The notes: generated by a model from the letters alone, not told the origin. Shown: positions 26,532-37,243, counted from the first letter of the stretch. The stretch is DNA of 64,000 nucleotides from Oreocharis arfaki (GCA_013398015.1 VZRR01013710.1:62001-126000); one strand, 5' to 3'. Translations and numbers: made by a program.

Positions 26532-28318
26532 AGGTTTTATCACACAAACTAAAAAATCAACTGAACTGTATTATTTGGAGGAAGTTAAAGGGAGAAACAA
26601 GCTACCCCTTAAGAAAGTTGAGCTTTCCCTCTCCCTCCCTCCTTTCTTTCTCCCCAACTGCCTGAAAAGAAATGCTGTGGAAGAAAAGTTCGTGATGGAG
26701 GCTCTCTGAGACCCTGAACTAAAACTATCCCATGAAAAAGTAAACAATCGAGTCATGGTGAGACAATGAGCTCTAACTGTCTCCAGGATGCTTCCACATG
26801 AACTTTTACAGGTGCATTTTTGAAACCAGTCTCCCAGATGGTGACATCTACTGCACCTTCATTCACATTGCTGTGTAAATTAACAGCTGATGAAAGCATT
26901 CCTTGTCATTTTCCAACCTTACTGAGAAAGAATATATGTTTACACCTATTTCCCCATTTATATAGTGCATATGACATAAGGTTACTTACGGCACAAAAAT
27001 TGCCGTTTATTCATGAAGGTTATGCAGCAGAAGCTGTTAAATGGGTGTCTTTGCAAAAACAATTTTAAAATTATAGGAGCTATTTCACTTTGCCTCTCTT
27101 GGATACATGGAAGTGGTAAGGTACATTCTCCACTGTGTTTTTCACTAAAAGAAACTTTAGTAAGCACTTCCATTTCAAAAACCAGGTCAATTTCATAGTT
27201 TAGGTCATCAATCCCCCAGGGTTCCCCATTTTTAAAAAAAAATCTAAAAGTTGATAGAAGCAGGCAGGCAAGATGAAGGAAGGTACACCTTGGGACAATA
27301 AAGAAGAAGAAACATGTATTTATTTTAGATTCTGCTAGACAATTTTTAATGCTTAAGTCATGCTTGTTTATAATACCTGTGTGCATGTAAAGTATCCTAG
27401 CTAATAACATATCAGGACCAAACAGAAGAATGGGAGGAAAACATTTCATGTTACTATCTGAGCATGTATTATCTAGCAATGATTCTTAAATACTTTTCTT
27501 AGCTTATTCATTTCAATGGATAAAGTTATCTTGACTCAATATGAGACTTTCTCTGAGAAAGTATGTTGTGCTTTGGGGAATTCATTTGGAAGCAATTACC
27601 AAAGTGTTGAATACTCAACAGTTGAAAAACAGTGAAAAGATGAATGTAGATTGTTTCATGAGAGATTCAATAGAGTCAGTATGCATGCTCCAGAAGTTTT
27701 ATATTAGTAAATGGTATAATGTTCTACTTTAAAATGTGAAATTTTTCAATTTCTCAAAATATGTGGGATTTATTATGTCTATGTATACACCACAAGTGCA
27801 AAGGTGGAGATAATATTTTTCTTATAGAAGTAGACTGATGTATGTTATGAATACTTGAAAAGATTGTGTTAAAGGTGACTTTCAAATTAAAATTTAATTA
27901 AATTTATAAAAAGTTCTTGTGAGTTTATTGCCACTAAAAAGGGCATATTAGAATTTATTAAAGCCAATAATGAGAATAATTTATATAATATGTCCAGTAG
28001 TTGAGGATATTAGAATAAATATATTCTATTTTTTTAAAAAATGCAAAGACAATTTCTCCTGTGAAGGACTGTTCTTTCACTCCCCCTTTTTAATCTTATG
28101 CAGCAACACTTCTTTTCTCTCCAAATTATCTTTATTTCATCAGTTTTATCTTCTTTCTCTCATAATATCAAAAGATTGTCTCTTCCAATAATATCAGCTA
28201 CCAGGTTAGTCATCTGGCTAAAATATCCATATTTTCCTTTTCTCATCATGTCCTTCTCTGCTCATGGTTACTGACTTTTGATTATATTTCCAAGTTCTTA
28301 CACAGAAGTTTGTGGAGA

Positions 28319-28345
28319 ATAAAAAAAAAAAAAACAAAAAAACCC
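28319..28345. repeat. A-rich simple repeat
   Basis: Nearly pure A tract interrupted by single C bases, running into a caacaaacc stretch. No attached SINE body was recognised. Confidence 0.8.
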
Positions 28346-28601
28346 AACAAACCAGTGAATATTCAAAATAGTAACAAGTTATTTAGAACAAGACCAGAGC
28401 ACCCACTCAACTGTACTTTCATTGGTAAGCAAAAGCACAAAATCTGACATAAAACACTTTCAATATTTTGGTGTTATCCTGGAAAGGGAGTATTTTGATT
28501 TGCTGTACTAGCCCAACTCTGGGAGAAGCTGACTGAAAAAACAGAGAGTTGAGGTGTTGGCCAGTAGTGGAACCATTATGAGGAGGAAGACCTTAGGTCA
28601 T

Positions 28602-29132
28602 GGTGAGAGCCCACAATGCATTGCATCCCTATGCAGATTATTGCCCTAGGATTGGCTCAGCAACTCTCCTCCCTCTTTCCCCTGTTATGGTTTCGCTCGG
28701 GAATGTTCTCTGCTTCTCGATGTCCCATTGGTTCTCAGTTTTCCTTCCCCACCTTCCCTTTTCCCCATTGGATCGTACCCTGCCATTCTCCCTTTGTTCC
28801 ACCCTGTTGCCCTTGGTTGATCAGTTCCTGATTTTCTATCCACCCCTGATTCCCCTGGTACAAAACCCTTGACCCTGCTTTGTTCTCATCATTCGTCCCT
28901 GGACCCCTCACGGAATAAACTCTTGGAATCCTACACAGAAGACCTCTCCTGCTTCTTTGTCCTTGCCGCCACCTTCTATTTCTCTGCGCTGTGTAGAGCC
29001 GTGCCTCTACGCCGGCACCTTGTCAGGCCTGTCAGCGGTCTGCCTTAGAGGCAGAACCCAGAGGCGATCCGAAAGACGCTTTCTGGAGTGACGCGGCAGC
29101 GCCTCCGCACCCTCCCTACGCTCTACCACTGT
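28602..29132 (+). mobile_element. ERV LTR, same family as the 36455 LTR, single core
   Basis: CT-rich U3 with several inverted CCAAT boxes (ATTGG at about 28651, 28727 and 28767), then 'caaaacccttg', a 'tccctgg' stretch, AATAAA at 28914-28919 and 'gacctctcc', ending in a CpG-rich U5. These landmarks recur in the same order in the LTR at 36455-37099, so the two are relatives. GTCAT occurs just before (28597-28601) and just after (29133-29137) these limits, a possible 5-bp target-site duplication. Without it the ends would be uncertain by 10-20 bp. No internal viral sequence adjoins, so it is probably a solo LTR. The 90-codon ORF here is incidental. Confidence 0.75.
28914..28919 (+). terminator. 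LTR polyadenylation signal AATAAA
   Basis: Canonical signal about 57 bp after the degenerate TATA-like 'gtacaaaa' of this LTR, in the same place as in its relative at 36455-37099. Confidence 0.55.
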
Positions 29133-29224
29133 GTCATTGATTTAGTTCTCTAGTACTGAGGAAATATCTTTCTGTTCCACTCTTATTTCCAAAGGCTGTT
29201 GTATTGGACTGTATAGTGTGCAGA

Positions 29225-29475
29225 CTTGCTTTTCGAAAGGCATTGTTTAACCTCAAAGGATCGACAGGTGTGATGCGGAGTGCTGTGGGGTGGCTGAAAT
29301 CGCCGCTTTAACCCGAAAGCATCCCCTGCAAGGGATGCCCTGGGGGTGCAGCTCGGCACCTCGCAGGCCGACTTCCAGCACCCGTGCCGATGGTTGGCAC
29401 TGAGACACAGCCCCACACCCAGGCCAGATAGCTCATATGTTACCAGGAGCAAGGAGCGTGGAGGGCTCTGCGCAT
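29225..29475. other. CpG-rich, GC-rich patch of unknown origin
   Basis: About 250 bp with 13 CpGs by my count, surrounded by CpG-depleted AT-rich DNA. It contains a 7-bp inverted repeat (GCATCCC 29319-29325 and GGGATGC 29332-29338) and ends just before a TATAAAAAGG at 29481. No LTR, CR1 or coding match was recognised. It could be an unrecognised young insertion (it lies close to the CpG-rich U5 of the LTR) or a small promoter. One base (29476) is N. Confidence 0.4.
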
Positions 29476-29519
29476 NTGGATATAAAAAGGTAATGGATTT
29501 CAAAATAGCAGTCACAGGT

Positions 29520-31500
29520 AGGAAGTCACATATAATGACTTCTTGAAGTTTGCATTTTAGAGTGTACTGATTCTCCAGAAGTGTGTCAGACAGCTACTGA
29601 GAGCACAGAAAGCACTGTGAGTGTTGCTGGGTCTTCCGTTTGGAAAAAACATATGCTGTACATCACTTGTTTCTGAAGTTACAATCCTTCTTCTTCACTG
29701 TAAATATTTTATTGGGTTTTTTTGAAAAATAAGAGGAAAGCTGCACTGGTGGAGTAGAGGGCAGTACTTGTTCTTGTTTCCCGTAGATATTCAGCAGACT
29801 TGGGCTGTCGTATTTGAAGTGTGTGACTTTCATGAGAAAAACTGGATCAAAGACTTCAGGTTTACACAAATATTCAGAGTTAACATGCTTAAATTTAACA
29901 CAACCAATTGAAATATTTGGGGGAAGAAAAATAGTTTCTTAATTCAAACTGAATATTTGAGATCTGTACTTAAATCTCATAATAGAAAGCAGATAGATAG
30001 AATAGAGATTGGCAGGCCCCAATGGACATATAAAGATAATACATTTTAATGCTTAAACTGGCTTCTAAAATCATCAAGTACAGAAATAGTTATTGTTTTA
30101 AAATATAAATTTCTATGAATGATATTCTGATCTGAATTTACTGAAACTGAAACTGAAACTCAGTGGACTTTGAAATCTTTTCTTCTCAAAATTTGCAAAC
30201 AAATGCATAAGGCTAAACCATAGTGAAATAAGCAATATACAAGTTAGTCCTTGTCAATGAATTCACCAAAATATTTAATTTGGAAGAGCTTTGGGTTAAG
30301 CCCTTATAGAACCTGGATAAACAGCACAGTTTGATAACTGGACTTTATCTTCACATTCAGCGGTTTACTGGCCAGCCTTAACAAATCAATTTCATTAAAT
30401 TTTTGTAGAAAGTTGGGATCAGATACTCATAGAATTTAAATAGAAACCAATGTTTCACTTTTAATACCTTGCTTCTTTCAAGTATTGACACATATATTGA
30501 ATTTAAAAAATCCAGTAGTGTAGTTCTAGAAAACTTCTGGGCCTTCCCTGCAGTGTTTTACATGAATGAACACTTACTGAAAGCAAATGAAGTTCATTCA
30601 AGCAGGACTGATGTTTACTAGAACCACAAAAGCCTGTCAGAGTTTCTGACACAAAATGGTTTCCTCTGTGTGAATAGTATGGTAAGCTTCCAAAATATTT
30701 GCAGAACTTCAAACAGTTCTATTTGCAATAACGTACTCATTTTTTCTATGTTCAAACAGGAATAAAGAAGGTAAAAACAAATGCTACTTATACATTGTCC
30801 ATTTTTATAAATCGTAATTTTGTTCCTTCTTTTGAGATTACTTACACTAATTTTTAAATCTTCTTCTGTTAAAGTACTACTATGATTCCTTTTTGTAATG
30901 AGGTACCACAAACATACCTTGTAATCCTAACAAATGCTTGCATGACAAATAATTTTATTATCTACAGGTGGTTCAATGCTGTAAATACTTTTTTGACTCT
31001 TAATGTTCTGTCAGAAATGTCTGAGATTGGACAAAGTGACGACTTTCAAATACTATGTTCATGACAGTTTTATGTTCTCTTTATCTCTCCTTTGAATGTC
31101 TATGTTGATTTGGTTTTGGTTTTTTTCCTTCCGAACTGTTATGGACATTTGCTCATTGTTAAGAAAAAGTTGTTTCATACTACAATTTAATGGTGAATGC
31201 AAGGAAAATTACAGTAATTAGGAACTGTGAAAGTTCTCTTCTCAATATGTAATTTTCAGTTGATTTGAGCTATGGCAAATTAGGACCTCTCATTAATTTT
31301 AGTGTGACTAGAAATGCACCATGATTTGGGTAAAATTAACCAATGTCCATGAGACTACCTTGTGTTTCTCTGAATTTATTCTGTGTTGTGTAATGTTCCT
31401 TGTAATTACTAGTGTATCGTCTTTCTCTATTTTTTTAACCTCTTTTCCAAACAGAACATGTCATGGTAAGATATTATAAATAATTGATCTACTCAGTTAT
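29520..31500. other. AT-rich DNA, no gene recognised
   Basis: No repeat or exon was recognised apart from the GAAACT array at 30143-30160. Confidence 0.45.
30143..30160 (+). promoter_or_regulatory. Triple GAAACT, interferon-response-element-like
   Basis: Three exact tandem GAAACT hexamers. IRF-family factors bind GAAANNGAAA-type elements (ISRE), and this array satisfies that pattern twice. There is no nearby gene, so function is unknown. A chance hexamer repeat is possible. Confidence 0.35.
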
Positions 31501-31504
31501 TGAC

Positions 31505-32045
31505 AGACACTGAACACAGAACCACAGAACCATTGAATGGGCTGGGTTGGAAGAGACCTTTAAAGATTGCTTAGTCCAACCACCCTGCCAAGGGCAGGGA
31601 CACATGTCAGCAAATCAGGCTCATTAAAGTAATGACCAATCTGACCTTGAACTCTTCCAATAAAGGGGTATCCATAACATCTCTGGGCAACCTAGTCCAG
31701 CGTCTCAGCAGACTTATCATAAAGAATTTCTTCCTTACATCTGGTCTAAATTTACCCTTTTTCAGTTTGAAACCATTGCTCCTTGCCCTGTCACCACAGG
31801 CCTTGGTAAAAAGTCTCTCTCCATCTCTCTTTCGAGCCCTGTTTAAACACAGAAAAAACACAGTAAGGTCCCCTTGGAGTACTTCATTCTCCGGGCTAAG
31901 CAACCCACTCCCTCTTAGCCATTTTCATAGGAGAAGGTCTCCAGCACTGACCCTTTTCATAGACCTCCTCTAGACCTGCTCCAACAGGTTGAAGGTTTTT
32001 CTTTCTGCTGGGGATGCCAGAGCTAGATGTGGTGCACCAAGTGCA
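31505..32045 (-). mobile_element. CR1 LINE 3' fragment, antisense, with ORF2 remnant
   Basis: Reads on the minus strand as the last part of CR1 ORF2 followed by the 3' UTR. The 98-codon open frame at 31607-31903 contains the conserved CR1 tail: K-R-D-G-E-R-L-F, then G-F-K-L-K, then D-V-R-K-K-F-F, then R-L-P-R-D-V. Upstream on the minus strand the frame is broken by stops and shifts. The plus-strand left edge is the reverse complement of a CR1 3' end ('cacagaaccacagaacc', 'gggttggaagagacc'). It is 5' truncated, as most CR1 copies are, and cannot be active. Confidence 0.95.
31607..31903 (-). pseudogene. CR1 ORF2 C-terminal remnant
   Basis: Open frame of 98 codons within the antisense CR1. It covers only the extreme C-terminal region of the reverse-transcriptase ORF, after the catalytic domain, so it has no enzymatic capacity. 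The first part (before the C-L-N-R-A-R-K stretch) is read out of the original frame, which implies a frameshift near its start. The open length reflects a relatively young insertion, not a host gene. Confidence 0.85.
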
Positions 32046-32252
32046 GTCTTGTGATATGTATTGAGTTTAAAACGATAATAGGCCAATCATTTTGGTCCTG
32101 GTGTAAAAGAAAAAAATATAATAAAATACTATTCAGAAAGTCTGACTTGTGGCTGGATTTAACATTACTACTAGGTAAATATGGCTTTTTCTCCATCATC
32201 TGCCAGAAAGTTCCCTATCTAAGTGGAAGGCAAGAAAATGTACAGTCTCTTT

Positions 32253-32760
32253 TGTTGGGGAAGATAGAATAGGAAAACCTTACAAATATGATTACCTGGC
32301 AAAAGATGCTGAGATTGAGATGAAAACAAGCTTTGAGTTACCCAACTCCAGTCACTGAACAACTAGAAAACAATGTATACCGGCTATAGGTAATCCCCCT
32401 TTGTTTAAACAATGCCCTCTACATGTAGACAGGTCCAAAGATCAAGGAAGACCCTGCAAACTCATCGAAGAGTCCAAAGAGCAACTTTTAGAGTTTAAAA
32501 TATAATGCCATAGGTTAATGTAATGATTCTTATAGGCTGTAGGCAAATGTTGTAGGATTTGTAGCTTATTCTAGATTGGTTCATGGAAATTAGNTCTTTT
32601 CCCAAAAAACCTGCTATGCTTATAGTGTTCAGCTAGAGAAAGCTAAGTATTCAATCAGAAAATGTGTTAGTACTGTAACAGGCCCTTTCTTTCCTACCAC
32701 ATTTGCATCTTTCTCAGAATAAATAGATCTTTGGAGCTGGGAAAAAAAACCATTCATCAC
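32253..32760 (+). mobile_element. ERV LTR fragment, boundaries uncertain
   Basis: The left end resembles an LTR start (TGTTGGGG at 32253). The body has features I associate with a passerine class II LTR: 'gattacctggcaaaagatg', 'ttgtagcttattctaga', 'aacctgctatgcttatag' and an 'ctcagaataaataga' polyadenylation region at 32718-32723. No internal viral sequence and no reliable target-site duplication were found. GTCTCTT occurs at 32245-32251 and 32879-32885, but the termini do not fit TG/CA. One base (32594) is N. Confidence 0.5.
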
Positions 32761-35700
32761 ATAACTTTAAATGTCTATATCTGAAATGCTGACATTTGAA
32801 AATATTATTTTTGGATGTAGGGGCCAGAGGGACGTGATGAGAGGTTGGTTATGAGTGATGCTGGCCAGAGCACCTGCTGTCTCTTCATACTGAAAAAATA
32901 CAGCACAACTTCCCAAGTCTGTGCAGCAACCATTAGTATGAAATACAAGTGTAACAAAGAGTGAAAAATGTGGAGGTGGGTGGGGTTTCCTCGCTCTTCT
33001 GACTCAGGGAAGGTTTGGTAGAGAGTTCTCAGCCTTCCTGGCAGAAAGTAAGGAACAACATTAACTTCTTTTTATTTATGTTCCCGTGTAAAAGATTTCC
33101 TCATCATGTTCCTCGCATAAAGTTTTTGTGATAGCTCTTAGGGGAAAAAGGATACTGCCCTTCTCATTTTTCCCCAATTAGTTTAGATAACATCTCATAG
33201 TACTACAAGGATGACTTGGGATGGGGACACAAAAGGAAGTGACTCTTTTAAAAAAATTTAGTATTTTTAATTTGAAAAAAATTCAAGTCCTTTCCTGTTA
33301 GTCATAATAGGGAGGGCCAATAATGTTTAAAACTCATGTGCTGAAGTTCTGAATTACACCATTTTTCATAAGATAGTTTTTTATCACTTGAAATGTTTCC
33401 CAAAAATGAGTAGATGCACAAAAGATTCCTTCCTTTGAATAAGAGAAAGCTTGAGGGCTGGTGGAAATGCGAGTGACGGAGCAAGTGACTTAGCAAGTTC
33501 TGACTTTAATCTTTCTAGGACTGCTCGAAAAAATTATAGAATAATTTATTAATTCACAAAGATACAATAATTTCTCCACCATGTCAGGTTTAACCAGACC
33601 TCTTATTGAATATTCAGTGTTGAAACTCAACAGCTGAGGTTGAAAACTCCCATGTAATTTTTTCTTCACAAATACAAGTAGCGACTATCTTACAGCGAAT
33701 AGCTAGTCAGTTAAATTAATTTTTTAAAGAAAATAAGAGTAATATTTTTAAAAACTCCATAATCAATGTAGTAAGTCTATCTGGATGTACCAGTCAGAAT
33801 TTCATTTTTTATTAGCAGAAGGTGTACTGCAAACATATGAGTGTTTGTTTATTTTATTTCTCATTGGCTTTAATTGGGCAAGATTGGTGGTCATATCAAT
33901 GAATAGTGCAGTGCAGAAGGATGAATAATATCCCTTAATTATCCAATGCATTTTTAATTGTTTTCCCACCTCATTGGAGTCAGGAGACTTCCTGTGTTTT
34001 GTAATAGTTTGTCAAATATGCAACCAAGTAAAACATCAAGATAACAGGTATTACGTTGAATAACACCTACACAATGTATGTAGGATCCAGAAAAATCATC
34101 TAAACTACTTTACTAATTTAAGACATAAACAGGCATTTTAAAAAGCTAAGTGGAAATATAGTATTTATATCTATTTATTAGTTTTGATTCCTTATTAATA
34201 TTATTACATTATTTCTGCTTGGGTATTGATTTATGGGAATGAGTACATATCATTGGATCAGTTTGGCAATTCACACTTCATAACCTTTCCTCTAAATTTG
34301 TCCCCACATGTATGAAGATTGTCCATGCATTTTAAATGTAAGGGTAGCAGCTAGAGTGTTTCTCCAAAGAGAATATTCTCCAATATTTATCTCAATATGC
34401 TCCTTTAAAGAGAAATTTTGATTCAGCATTTTTTCTTCTAAATTGTAGGATTCAAACAACAAGATCTGTTTTCTTGACATTAAATAATTAAATTATTTTT
34501 TAATCTAGTCTATTTTAAACACAATTCACTAAATTTCAGCCTCAGCCATTCCATGAATTTAACTGACTAGCTCGATGGCAACAGAAAGAAAGGCTCACTC
34601 TTCAAGCTTCGACGTTTCATTGCAGAATTGCTACATGGCTTCAGCACAGCAAAAGAAGCCTCTTTCCTGAACACAGTATACAGCTAAGCAATAACCAACC
34701 TCACTGCTTTCCAGAAAACTGCTGTGTTTATATGCAGGTTTTTGGTAAGGAGCCCTAGCTCATGGCTTGTGGAAGGGGTTGGTTCAGCTGCAGAACTCCT
34801 TTCTATATTCTCAAAAAAAAAGGAAAAATTGCAGTTCTTTCAAGCAGCTTTCAGCACTTCTGAGAGAGATCTTCTAAATTCAACATATGCATAAATGAAC
34901 ACAAATAATTTTCAGAAACTATGTTAATTTATATTTAAGATCTACCTGGAATTAACCAAAGAAACAACACGATCTAGATCCTTTTAGATATGAGAAACTG
35001 CTACATGATATAAGTATTCCTCCTCTCTCCAATCTCTACCTTATCTTTTTTCACAAAAACCAAATTTTTAGACTACTTATTTTGGCTAATTTATGTTGCC
35101 AGTTGATACACTATTGACACCTGTTTGAGTGGCACGGTATCTAATTAACTGGTGTCCTGCAATAGCTGCCTACAATGTTGTTTATATGGCACATTGTTTA
35201 GTGCTCTTCAGACCTCTGATCTGATGTCTGACACACTTGAAGTAACTAGAGCAGAAATTTAGTTAAAGTTCAATACAGAGCTGAGCAATTTAAAGCCAGA
35301 TTGCACCGTAAGCTAAAAGAGTGTAAACTCTCTTTGTGTGCAACTCAAGCTGCCTGCTTTGAAGTGGAATCCTGTCAAGAAAAGCCCTTGAGGCCTTGTC
35401 AACAGAGGAGATCAACTGTGGTCTGGTAGATTATTTAAAGGTCATTATTTTGGAAGTATTTTTCAACAGAATTCATATTGTCTTTTTGAGATACATGTAT
35501 TTTTAAAACAATTACTATTGCATGTTTTGAAAAAAACCTATCTCTTTATTATTAAAATCTTGCCGGTTATAATTTTCACTGTTAGTTATGTGATTGTGCA
35601 CAAACTGGGAGAAAGAAGATATTGGACACAACTGTGCAGAATCCCATAAACTTCAATGGGCAGAACACAGCCAGTTTGCAGGACAGATAGGATGGACTGA

Positions 35701-35890
35701 CTGAAGTGATAACAAACCCAAATCTTCTTGAGACTCAAGGAAAAAAAAACCAAAAAAAACCAAACCAAAACAAAACAGTGCTGCAATCTGGGGGAAATTA
35801 GAAATAAAAAAAAAATGTGATACAGTAATTTTGTAATATAGCAAGGTAGGATTGTTGTGCCTATCTGGAACAAGGCAGTGAGAAGTTTCC
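32761..35890. other. AT-rich DNA, no gene recognised
   Basis: Short unrecognised ORFs only. The stretch 35100-35440 has more balanced composition, few simple repeats and several TAAT and E-box-like motifs. It is the best local candidate for a conserved noncoding element. An A-rich/CAAAA run lies at 35741-35777. Confidence 0.4.
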
Positions 35891-35940
35891 TTTTCTAAGA
35901 GGAATCGGTTTGCTGTTTTCTAAGAGGAAACAGTTTGCTG
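35891..35940 (+). repeat. 25-bp tandem duplication
   Basis: Two adjacent 25-bp copies (35891-35915 and 35916-35940) that differ at three positions by my comparison. Confidence 0.85.
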
Positions 35941-36709
35941 TTTTTTCTCCACAGCTTTTTTAATTGTTAATCAGTGTAAACAGGCTTATTTGCCTTCTCA
36001 CTTTGTCAAAAGGTGGAACAAATCCCAAGCTAAGAACAAGTTCTATGGTGATTACTATTTACCAGAGAGCTCTGTATCTCCATGTCGCCAATGATGCATT
36101 CCTCTGCCATCTTTTTTGAGAAAACCCGCACCTCAGAATTCTAAAGACATCCCAACTACTAAAATTTACACGTCGCTTCAAATCAGACAAGGAGCTTTTG
36201 TGCAGCTGTTCTGCAAAGCAAAAAATTTCTTCAGATACTATTACAACTATGGACTGCATTGTAGTCTTCTTTGGCATTCTTCATGAAGAAAATATAAAGT
36301 CATTAATTGAAACAATATTTTTAATGACCATCTGCTAAAAGCCAACCCTTCAGTGTCCTCGTGGCAAGGTGTCCATGGTTAAGCCTTTCCAGAAAGACTT
36401 CATGATGAGTTCTGGTTGTAGTGCATAAATTTGATTTTAGCATAATATGTTAATTTGTAAGCTTTCCCCACAGTTGGTTCATTCCTAAGTGTTGTACTTC
36501 GCCCCTCCCTTGTCATTCAGCCTGCTGTATCCCCTCCCCTTAGCTCAGTCTTGCTCAGTCCTTGTTTCTGGAATTTTCCCTGTTCCTTGATCTCCCATTG
36601 GTTTGTGTAAATTACTCCACTCCCTGCTCCCTCCTGATTGTGTATACATTGTGTCAGTCTACCCTAAACCCTCCTCTTGTACCCCCATTGGTTCTGTTCC
36701 CTCCCATGG

Positions 36710-36716
36710 TATAAAA
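36710..36716 (+). promoter_or_regulatory. LTR TATA box 1
   Basis: Perfect TATAAAA about 20 bp after an inverted CCAAT box. It is the extra promoter created by the core duplication. Confidence 0.6.
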
Positions 36717-36768
36717 CCCTTGGACCCTCCATTTTCTTGGTCTTTGGTTCCTGGGCCCTTCCCCCTTG

Positions 36769-36774
36769 AATAAA
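36769..36774 (+). terminator. Polyadenylation signal 1 in duplicated LTR core
   Basis: AATAAA at the end of core copy 1, upstream of the second TATA box. A transcript begun at promoter 1 would meet it after only about 30-60 nt. Confidence 0.55.
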
Positions 36775-36836
36775 GCTTGGAATCTACCCTAAACCCCCCT
36801 CTGTTGTACCCCCATTGGTTCTGTTCCCTCCCATGG

Positions 36837-36843
36837 TATAAAA
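36837..36843 (+). promoter_or_regulatory. LTR TATA box 2
   Basis: Perfect TATAAAA exactly 127 bp after the first, in the second core module, with its own inverted CCAAT box upstream. Confidence 0.6.
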
Positions 36844-36895
36844 CCCTTGGAGCCTCCATTTTCTTGGTCTTTGGTCCCTGGGTCCTTCCCCCTTG

Positions 36896-36901
36896 AATAA
36901 A
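36896..36901 (+). terminator. Polyadenylation signal 2 in duplicated LTR core
   Basis: AATAAA at the end of core copy 2, followed by 'gacctctccc' as in the related LTR at 28602-29132. Confidence 0.55.
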
Positions 36902-37243
36902 GGTAGGAATCCATACCAAAGACCTCTCCCTCTCCTTTTTATCTCGGTGTTGTGGCAAAGCCCTGCTGTCCAGGCGAGCAGCTTGCTTCGGAGCTGGTAG
37001 CTGTGGACCGGGTCTGGCTTCAAGGCACAGATCCTCTGGAAGCACCGGCCGGCCACAGGCGCTGCTCCCTTTCGCCACCTGGACAGTGCGTCAAGTTCTT
37101 ATGTTAATGATACATAAAATGTTTTTATTGTCCTCTCATAAATTAGCTTACTACTAGGAATACGTTTTTCCACTCAAAATATGGTGCTTTTAGTGTCAGT
37201 TTCTGTAACATCTCTCAAGAAAACTGTCTCTCTCATCATCACG

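Larger units (their letters stand above)
22976..28590. other. AT-rich DNA, no gene recognised
   Basis: Unrecognised ORFs only, including a 165-codon minus-strand frame at 26982-27479 with no domain or compositional support. It contains a triple GTAATTTACA repeat (26489-26531), an AT palindrome (27890-27905) and an A-rich run (28319-28345). The stretch 24640-24790 reads like a candidate conserved noncoding element. Confidence 0.4.
36658..36782 (+). repeat. LTR core module, copy 1
   Basis: Tandem copy 1 of the LTR core: ATTGG at 36687, TATAAAA at 36710-36716 and AATAAA at 36769-36774. It is nearly identical to copy 2 apart from a 2-nt indel and a few substitutions. Confidence 0.9.
36783..36910 (+). 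repeat. LTR core module, copy 2
   Basis: Tandem copy 2: ATTGG at 36814, TATAAAA at 36837-36843 and AATAAA at 36896-36901. Its end leads into the R/U5 part seen in the related LTR, so this is the copy in the normal position. Confidence 0.9.
36455..37099 (+). mobile_element. ERV LTR with tandemly duplicated promoter/polyA core
   Basis: CT-rich U3 starting near 'tgtaagctttcccc', with inverted CCAAT boxes, then two successive copies of a 125-127-bp module, then a CpG-rich R/U5. Each module carries ATTGG, TATAAAA and AATAAA. The order and flanking phrases match the LTR at 28602-29132, which has one module. A perfect 9-bp direct repeat TATGTTAAT (36446-36454 and 37100-37108) brackets the element. 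That is longer than usual retroviral duplications, and the termini are not a clean TG/CA, so the exact ends are uncertain. No internal viral sequence adjoins. The long minus-strand ORF at 36659-37078 is open only because of the repeat. Confidence 0.75.

Noticed and set aside
26982..27479. 165-codon minus-strand ORF as a gene
   Set aside because: Irregular composition with an F-run and nothing recognised. It fits a chance frame.
28600..28872. 90-codon plus-strand ORF
   Set aside because: It lies entirely within the CT-rich U3 of an LTR; leucine and proline richness is composition-driven.
29476..29476. Single N base (also 32594) as a possible polymorphism or gap
   Set aside because: An ambiguous base call only. 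No sequence length is missing as far as can be seen.
32245..32885. GTCTCTT at both ends as a target-site duplication of the 32253 LTR
   Set aside because: The inner termini do not match TG/CA, and the segment after the AATAAA does not look like U5 out to that distance. A 7-bp match can occur by chance.
36659..37078. 139-codon minus-strand ORF with internal repeat as a repeat protein
   Set aside because: It is the antisense of the duplicated LTR core. The protein repeat simply mirrors the DNA duplication.
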